A DNA stretch of 6,721 nucleotides, from the NCBI GenBank assembly GCA_022827165.1, contig JAJDTN010000012.1, positions 1 to 6,721 of the forward strand, given 5' to 3'. The notes beneath the pieces are model-generated. The model was not told the origin of the DNA, made no database searches, and saw nothing but the letters and a program-made list of their open reading frames with translations. Positions 1-4,407 of the stretch are shown piece by piece (position 1 is the stretch's first letter; every line of letters starts with the position of its first letter). The DNA is from Candidatus Latescibacterota bacterium (lineage in GTDB: Bacteria > Latescibacterota > UBA2968 > UBA8231). The translations under genes and the position numbers were made by a program.

Positions 1-1121
1 CCCCCAAGGACAAGACCTACTCCTCTATGGGTATTCTGAGGGTTTCGTTCCACTGTTGCATCCGCATAGCCCATGGCCAGGGCTGAGACAACGAGCCCCG
101 ATAGAAGACCAGCCCCTACTTTTGCGGGCAACCGGAGTGCCCTGTGGTGAAACCACACGGGCGGGCCCGACGACCAGTTGTCTTCCCTATCCCAAGTGGG
201 AGGTGCCTCTCTCACCGTCAAGGAGTCCAGCGGCTCGGTTTGATCCTGAATGGTGCCCGGCTCGCCGAGCGGTGAGAGAGACCTTCCTCCGAGGACCAGC
301 GTCTGGATACGCTCCATGTCAATGCGCTGGGACTGGCGGTCGTCCTCCACCGCCAGCAGCAACCGTTGCCCGTCGACGGCTTGAACCTTTCCCCTCGCGG
401 TGGTCAGCTTGAGCCACTCACCCGAGACCGGATTTCGGAACCCCAGCCCATAGACGACGGCCACGGAGGCGCCCACTCTCACCTTGCTGCTGTCGATCTG
501 ACCGGCTTCGAGAATCACGCCTGACGGCAGCACCTCGGTGGTGGCGTCACCCGCAGCGGCCTCTGGCACTGGGTCCTCGTACATAACCGGGTTGTAGGCG
601 ATATACACATCCCTGAGCTTGAGACCCCTCCTCAGCGACGAAAAATCCGAGATGAAGTTGACTTCCAGGTTCAGCCACCTCAGCCCGGTCAGGCCGGCCA
701 GCGGCGTCACGTCCACCACCGAGTTGCCCGCCAGGTCCAGATAGGTGAGAGCGGTCAGCCCCGACAGGGGCGACAGGTCGGAGACGGCGTTGGTGTTGGC
801 CCAAGGGTCCAGCATGGCGCCCGGCCCCAGGTCCAGCCGCGTCAGCCCGGTGGCGTGCTCCAGCCCGGTCAGGTCGACGATGTCCATGTCCGTGGCCTCC
901 AGGACGGTCAGCTTCGACAGCGAGGCCGCCGGGATCGGGTCGCCCGCCGACAGGTCGAGGCTGTCTTCCAGCACCGCCCGCAGGGCGGCGTCCGGGACCG
1001 TCACCCCGCTCGGGGACTCATCCTGCGCCCACCCGGGCGGCAGGCCGGTCAAGGTCAGCCCAAGGGCGGCGGCAATCCAGAAAGCGTGCATGGTCTTCGC
1101 ATCCTGATCCATCATCTTCAT
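1..1121 (-). CDS. Exported LRR protein with beta-rich domain and hydrophobic C-terminal segment (LRR-B, partial)
   Basis: Partial gene, open for 373 codons to the left edge without a stop. The function is not recognised. From the ATG at 1121, residues about 11-32 form a signal peptide (hydrophobic core, likely cut after GWA). Residues about 40-60 are an LRR N-cap starting VTVPDAALRAVLED. Residues about 71-180 hold four to five SDS22/internalin-like LRRs (pattern LTxLxxLDLxxNxxxDVxPLxG). After residue 186 the protein leaves its neighbour's sequence. Residues about 212-278 look like a small beta-barrel (KVRVGASVAVVYG ... GKVQAVDGQRLLLAVED ... IDMERIQTLVLGG). A Gly/Ala-rich hydrophobic stretch at about 336-352 could cross the inner membrane. 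This order resembles a loosely characterised environmental-bacteria family (barrel plus glycine-zipper segment), which is inference. No good Shine-Dalgarno precedes ATG 1121. ATG 1091 (MHAFW), which aligns with an internal Met of the neighbour, is an alternative start. The gene lies 36 bp after the neighbouring LRR gene and is probably co-transcribed with it. Confidence 0.8.
   Translation of the reverse strand, partial: MKMMDQDAKTMHAFWIAAALGLTLTGLPPGWAQDESPSGVTVPDAALRAVLEDSLDLSAGDPIPAASLSKLTVLEATDMDIVDLTGLEHATGLTRLDLGPGAMLDPWANTNAVSDLSPLSGLTALTYLDLAGNSVVDVTPLAGLTGLRWLNLEVNFISDFSSLRRGLKLRDVYIAYNPVMYEDPVPEAAAGDATTEVLPSGVILEAGQIDSSKVRVGASVAVVYGLGFRNPVSGEWLKLTTARGKVQAVDGQRLLLAVEDDRQSQRIDMERIQTLVLGGRSLSPLGEPGTIQDQTEPLDSLTVREAPPTWDREDNWSSGPPVWFHHRALRLPAKVGAGLLSGLVVSALAMGYADATVERNPQNTHRGVGLVLG
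560..1004. repeat. Duplicated LRR module, copy in LRR-B
   Basis: This segment matches 1667-2111 at a constant offset of 1107 bases without gaps. I count about 18 mismatches in 445 bases by hand, roughly 96% identity. It covers the LRR N-cap and all the LRRs, and it ends exactly where the two proteins diverge (after the codons for Pro-Glu). Weaker similarity continues to about 1056 through the signal-peptide region. This is a tandem partial gene duplication or a gene-conversion tract. Confidence 0.95.
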
Positions 1122-1157
1122 CCAGAGGGGGTGAGGGTTGGGCAAGCCGGGTCCGGC

Positions 1158-2237
1158 CTACCGGAACAGGTCCTTGATCGCGCCCCAGGACGCCCCTCCG
1201 AGGGCGGAGGGAACGTCGGGGGTGGCCACAGTATTCTGCCATTCGATCAGCGCGACCTCGGGCAGTTCGGACAAGGACTCCACCAAGGGCAGGGGCAAGC
1301 AAGTCCAGACCCCGTAGCGGTCGTCACGCCAGGAGCTGCTGGTCCCGAAGATGACGGTGCGAGTGATGCCGTGGGCCTCGAGCCAACGGACGACCACGTC
1401 GGCGCTCTCCTGCCTGTCCGGATCTACATAGATGTTCACGATGAGCTTTTGGGCCGGCTTCGAGAGGTCCCAGGCAAGGGTGGAGCCGCCGCAGGGCGCC
1501 TCTGGATCGACCCGGTCCGTCACCCAGCCCAATCTGAGCGCGTTCCTGTATTTGTTAACAGCTCTATCGGTAAAGACGGACAGCTTGGGATTCAGTCTGA
1601 AATTTCCGCCAAGAATCCAATAGGCGGACCAACCCGCATACCTTCTCCGAGCCAGCGGCATGCGTTCCTCTGGATATGGGTCCTCGTACATAACCGGGTT
1701 GTAGGCGATAAATACATCCCTGAGCTTGAGGCCCCTCCTCAGCGACGAAAAATCCGAGATGAAGTTGACTTCCAGATTCAGCCACCTCAGCCCGGTCAGG
1801 CCGGCCAGCGGCGTCACGTCCACGATGGAGTTGCCCGCCAGGTCCAGCCAGGTGAGAGCGGTCAGACCGGACAGGGGCGACAGGTCGGAGACGGCGTTGG
1901 TGTTGGCCCAAGGGTCCAGCATGGCGCCCGGCCCCAGGTCCAGCCGCGTCAGCCCGGTGGCGTGCTCCAGCCCGGTCAGGTCGACGATGCCCATGTCCGT
2001 GGCCTCCAGGACGGTCAGCTTCGACAGCGAGGCCGCCGGGATCGGGTCGCCCGCCGACAGGTCGAGGCTGTCTTCCAGCACCGCCCGCAGGGCGGCGTCG
2101 GGAACGGTCACTACGCTGGAGGGGTTGTCCTGCGCCCAGCCGGCGGGCGGGCCCATCAAGGTCAACCCCAGAACCAGGCAGACCAGGAAACCCTGCGCCG
2201 ATGGATGATCGTGCATCGAGTTCTCAGGTACGGTCAT
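1158..2237 (-). CDS. Exported LRR protein with unique C-terminal domain (LRR-A)
   Basis: Complete 359-aa protein of unknown function, probably periplasmic or secreted. Residues 1-35 are a signal peptide (core FLVCLVLGLTLMG, likely cut GWA|QD). Residues 44-66 are the LRR N-cap. LRRs of the SDS22/internalin type follow at about 71-95, 96-124 (a long repeat with insert AMLDPWANTNAV), 125-146, 147-169 and a partial cap at 170-182. LRRs normally bind protein or glycan partners; the partner here is unknown. Residues about 187-359 are unrelated to the neighbouring copy. Within them, residues 263-335 have a predicted beta-alpha-beta-beta-alpha-beta order (KLIVNIYVDP, ADVVVRWLEAHG, VWTCLPLPLVESLSELPEVALIEW). 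This recalls subtilase-propeptide/I9-like domains, though no protease follows; that is inference only. The ATG at 2237 is chosen because GGAAGGAG lies 8 nt upstream. An internal Met8 is the residue aligned with the other copy. The gene stops at TAG 1158-1160, in the same frame as the next gene. Confidence 0.85.
   Translation of the reverse strand: MTVPENSMHDHPSAQGFLVCLVLGLTLMGPPAGWAQDNPSSVVTVPDAALRAVLEDSLDLSAGDPIPAASLSKLTVLEATDMGIVDLTGLEHATGLTRLDLGPGAMLDPWANTNAVSDLSPLSGLTALTWLDLAGNSIVDVTPLAGLTGLRWLNLEVNFISDFSSLRRGLKLRDVFIAYNPVMYEDPYPEERMPLARRRYAGWSAYWILGGNFRLNPKLSVFTDRAVNKYRNALRLGWVTDRVDPEAPCGGSTLAWDLSKPAQKLIVNIYVDPDRQESADVVVRWLEAHGITRTVIFGTSSSWRDDRYGVWTCLPLPLVESLSELPEVALIEWQNTVATPDVPSALGGASWGAIKDLFR
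1667..2111. repeat. Duplicated LRR module, copy in LRR-A
   Basis: Partner of the direct repeat at 560-1004. The left boundary (1667) is sharp: base 1666 and beyond share no alignable sequence with the other copy, and the GC content also drops there. The right boundary is softer, fading through the signal-peptide codons to about 2163. Both copies are in the same orientation and the same reading frame. Confidence 0.95.
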
Positions 2238-2245
2238 CTGGTGGG

Positions 2246-2267
2246 CTCCTTCCTCGACGACGAGGAA
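2246..2267 (-). promoter_or_regulatory. Shine-Dalgarno of LRR-A inside/next to a 7-bp stem-loop
   Basis: On the minus strand the order is TTCCTCG, loop TCGT, CGAGGAA, then GGAG, 8 nt before the ATG at 2237. The stem is a perfect 7-bp inverted repeat (2250-2256 with 2261-2267). The ribosome binding site GGAAGGAG (2246-2253) half overlaps the 3' arm of the stem, so folding could tune translation or protect the 5' end of the mRNA. The inverted repeat and the Shine-Dalgarno match are seen directly; any regulatory effect is inference. Confidence 0.5.
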
Positions 2268-2271
2268 ATCG

Positions 2272-2277
2272 TCTATA
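2272..2277 (-). promoter_or_regulatory. Possible -10 element for the LRR genes
   Basis: The minus strand reads TATAGA here, a good match to a sigma70-type -10 box in an otherwise GC-rich stretch. Transcription starting about 7 bases downstream would put the stem-loop at 2250-2267 almost at the mRNA 5' end. No convincing -35 hexamer lies 16-18 bases upstream, so this is weak. Confidence 0.25.
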
Positions 2278-2378
2278 CGTGTGCCAACTCACGGCTACGG
2301 TACGGCGGCCGGGCCGGAAAAGGCAACGGGACAGCGGATCGGGTATCCGACTCGCAACTCGTAGTTCCCGAAGGTTCG

Positions 2379-2416
2379 CTTGACCCGGTGCCGAAGCCCC
2401 TTCCATCTTGACCCGG
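2379..2416 (+). promoter_or_regulatory. Direct repeat CTTGACCCGG x2, candidate operator/promoter of aceB
   Basis: Two exact 10-base copies spaced 28 bases start to start, 44-81 bases before the malate synthase start codon. The spacing is close to three helical turns, so a dimeric regulator could contact both copies on one face of the DNA. It could equally be chance in GC-rich DNA. Confidence 0.2.
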
Positions 2417-2447
2417 CGGCCCCATCTCCCGCCCTTCCCCCTCCGGC

Positions 2448-2452
2448 AAAGG
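2448..2452 (+). promoter_or_regulatory. Ribosome binding site of malate synthase
   Basis: AAAGG lies 7 bases before the ATG at 2460 and supports that start. It is a modest Shine-Dalgarno match. Confidence 0.5.
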
Positions 2453-2459
2453 TCCATCG

Positions 2460-4346
2460 ATGAGCTCCATCCAGATACGCGAAGGTCTGCAGAGCGACTA
2501 TCCCGACGTGTACACCCCCGCGGCCCTCGCCGCCCTCGAAGCGCTGGCTCCCTTCAACCAGGAGCAGAAGGCGGTCATGGCCGAACGCATGGAGCGGCGG
2601 GAGGCGCGGGCTCGGTACCGGGAGCGTATCGCCTTTCTCGACGAGGACGACTGCATTCCCCGGACCCCCATCCGGGTGGGGGAGGCCCGGCGGGGGGACT
2701 TCATCGGCTCGGAGATCCCCGCCGACCTGCGGCGCCAGTGGATCCAGGGGACCGGCCCCGCCTGCAAGCCGCGGTCGCCGGTGGAGCGCAGCATCCGCAA
2801 CGTCGCCTACGCCCTGCTCTCCGGCGCCGACGGCTGGATGTTCGACGGCGAGGACGCCCTCGGCCAGATCACCACCATGTCCCTCGACAACCAGCGGAAC
2901 CTGGCCCTGGCCATCCGCCGGGATCCGGTCTTCCTGCAGGCGGCGGAGCAGGTGGCGGCGGAGATGAACGAGTGGGCCTCCGGCTTCTTCGGCCGCGGGA
3001 TCGTCGACGACTGGGAGGGGCAGCTCGGCTTCACCACGAAGATCTTCCGCGCCCGGGGGCTGCACCTGGACGACCGCCACACCCGGGACGGAGAGGGGGC
3101 GGCGCTGTCGGCCTCGATCGCCGACCTGGCCCTGTACGTGGCCAACAACCACGAGGAGCTTCAGGGGGCCGGCTCCTCCATCGTCCTCTACCTGCCGAAG
3201 ATCCAGACCGCCGGCGAGGCCGCCCTGTGGGCGGAGATGCTCGACGCCGTGGAGACCCACCTCGGGCTGCACCAGGGCACCGTCAAGGTCTACGTCCTCG
3301 TGGAGCAGCTCGAGGCGACCTTCCAGCTCATGGAGATCCGCGCCGCCCTGGGCCGCCACTTCGCCGGCTTCAACACCGGCCGCTGGGACTACATCAACAG
3401 CGTCTCCGACGCCATGGCCTGGGACCCGGGGTTCGTCAACCCTGACATCGAGGCGATCACCATGACCTACGGGTACATGCGCAACTACGAGGACCGCGTC
3501 CGCCGGGCCGTCAACACCGCCGACCGGGCTGGCGGCTTCGCCCTCTGGCAGGGGGGCATGGAGCCGAACATCCCCGTGGGGTCGGAGGAGGGGGTGGCGC
3601 TGAGCATGGAGAAGGCCGTGGCCGGCGCCGAGCGCGAGCAGCGCGAGGGGGCCAGCGGCAAGTGGGTGGCCCACTGGAAGATGGTCCACATCGTGCGGCC
3701 CGTGTGGGAGAAGGCGGGGGAGGAGAACCAGCTCGGCCGGCGATTCCCGCCCCTCACCTACACGGAGGAGGACGCCGACGGCCTGACCCTGCTCGAGCCG
3801 GCGCCGCGCACGGTCCGGGGCGCCCGCAACCTGATCAGCGTCGCCGCCCAGTACGGCAACGCCTTCGGCCAGGGCTTCCAGGCGGCGGCGTTGAAGCCGG
3901 CCGACTTCTTCGGCGACGACGACATCCTCTACCTCATGGAGGACATGGCCACGGGGGAGATCCGCCTGAGCATCCTCTGGGAGTGGCTCCACAAGGGCGG
4001 CCGCCTCACCGACGCCGACGAGGGGACGGGAGCGGGGGAGGGAGACGCCTTCGACCTGGAGCTGTTCCGCCGGCTGCTGGAGGAGGAGTTCGAGAAGCTG
4101 CAGCAGGCCGGGGACCGCGACGTGCACGACGACTCCAAGGGGACGACTCTGCCCATCGCCCGCGAGATCGTCGAGAGCTACGTGCTGTGGGAGACCAAGA
4201 CGCCCTGGTACATCGACCTGCTGAACATCAACCTGAACAACCACGACCTGGCGAAGGCGAAGGAGCGGATCCGTCTGTACTCCGATACCTTCGCCGGGCA
4301 AGGCCGAAGGATCACGGAGAACCTTGACTTCGACCCCGGTCCCTGA
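2460..4346 (+). CDS. aceB: Malate synthase (type A-like, extended, divergent)
   Basis: Cytosolic enzyme of the glyoxylate shunt: glyoxylate + acetyl-CoA + water gives malate + CoA, using Mg2+. The 628-aa product aligns along its length with E. coli AceB (533 aa, from memory). Landmarks are FDGEDA at 128-133 (equivalent to DFEDS), IFRARGLHL at 195-203 with active-site Arg199, YLPKIQT at 244-250, VLVEQ with metal ligand Glu282, GRWDYI at 307-312 with metal ligand Asp310, GGM at 365-367, GKWVAH at 400-405, and LMEDMATGEI at 492-501 with catalytic-base Asp495. So the core chemistry should be intact. The signature around 298-313 reads GRHFAGFNTGRWDYIN, where the classic pattern has K/R, D/E/N/Q, Leu and Phe at four of these places. 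Extra length comes from insertions at about 415-450 and 515-530 and from a longer C-terminus (about 565-628). ATG 2460 is supported by AAAGG 7 nt upstream. No isocitrate lyase gene is adjacent, and the gene may be monocistronic. It could be a malate-synthase-like paralogue with shifted substrate preference, but true malate synthase is favoured. Confidence 0.88.
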   Translation: MSSIQIREGLQSDYPDVYTPAALAALEALAPFNQEQKAVMAERMERREARARYRERIAFLDEDDCIPRTPIRVGEARRGDFIGSEIPADLRRQWIQGTGPACKPRSPVERSIRNVAYALLSGADGWMFDGEDALGQITTMSLDNQRNLALAIRRDPVFLQAAEQVAAEMNEWASGFFGRGIVDDWEGQLGFTTKIFRARGLHLDDRHTRDGEGAALSASIADLALYVANNHEELQGAGSSIVLYLPKIQTAGEAALWAEMLDAVETHLGLHQGTVKVYVLVEQLEATFQLMEIRAALGRHFAGFNTGRWDYINSVSDAMAWDPGFVNPDIEAITMTYGYMRNYEDRVRRAVNTADRAGGFALWQGGMEPNIPVGSEEGVALSMEKAVAGAEREQREGASGKWVAHWKMVHIVRPVWEKAGEENQLGRRFPPLTYTEEDADGLTLLEPAPRTVRGARNLISVAAQYGNAFGQGFQAAALKPADFFGDDDILYLMEDMATGEIRLSILWEWLHKGGRLTDADEGTGAGEGDAFDLELFRRLLEEEFEKLQQAGDRDVHDDSKGTTLPIAREIVESYVLWETKTPWYIDLLNINLNNHDLAKAKERIRLYSDTFAGQGRRITENLDFDPGP

Positions 4347-4407
4347 GTCAGTCGCGTCCGCGCAGTCGCCCGAGCGGGTTGCGCGCCTGTTGGCGGGCGC
4401 CGCCCTC

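Larger units (their letters stand above)
2238..2459. other. Divergent intergenic region between LRR-A and malate synthase
   Basis: A 222-bp non-coding stretch that must hold the promoters of both the leftward LRR genes and the rightward malate synthase gene. The LRR-proximal end has the stem-loop and the TATAGA box. The aceB-proximal end has a 10-base direct repeat, CTTGACCCGG, at 2379-2388 and 2407-2416. The TTGACC in the first copy could serve as a -35 element, but the expected -10 position (around 2403-2408, CCATCT) is poor. No terminator-like hairpin followed by T residues is seen. Confidence 0.6.

Noticed and set aside
560..2111. Direct repeats considered as an insertion sequence or composite transposon
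   Set aside because: The repeats are coding, encode LRRs, have no terminal inverted repeats, and no transposase lies between or inside them.
855..2411. Plus-strand 518-codon frame with an internal protein repeat
   Set aside because: It is antisense to the LRR genes, and its internal repeat merely reflects the duplicated LRR DNA. The Gln/Gly/Arg-rich product has no domain.
4384..4395. Small hairpin (CGCC TGTT GGCG) after aceB as a terminator
   Set aside because: Only a 4-bp stem with no following T tract; such palindromes are frequent in DNA this rich in GC.
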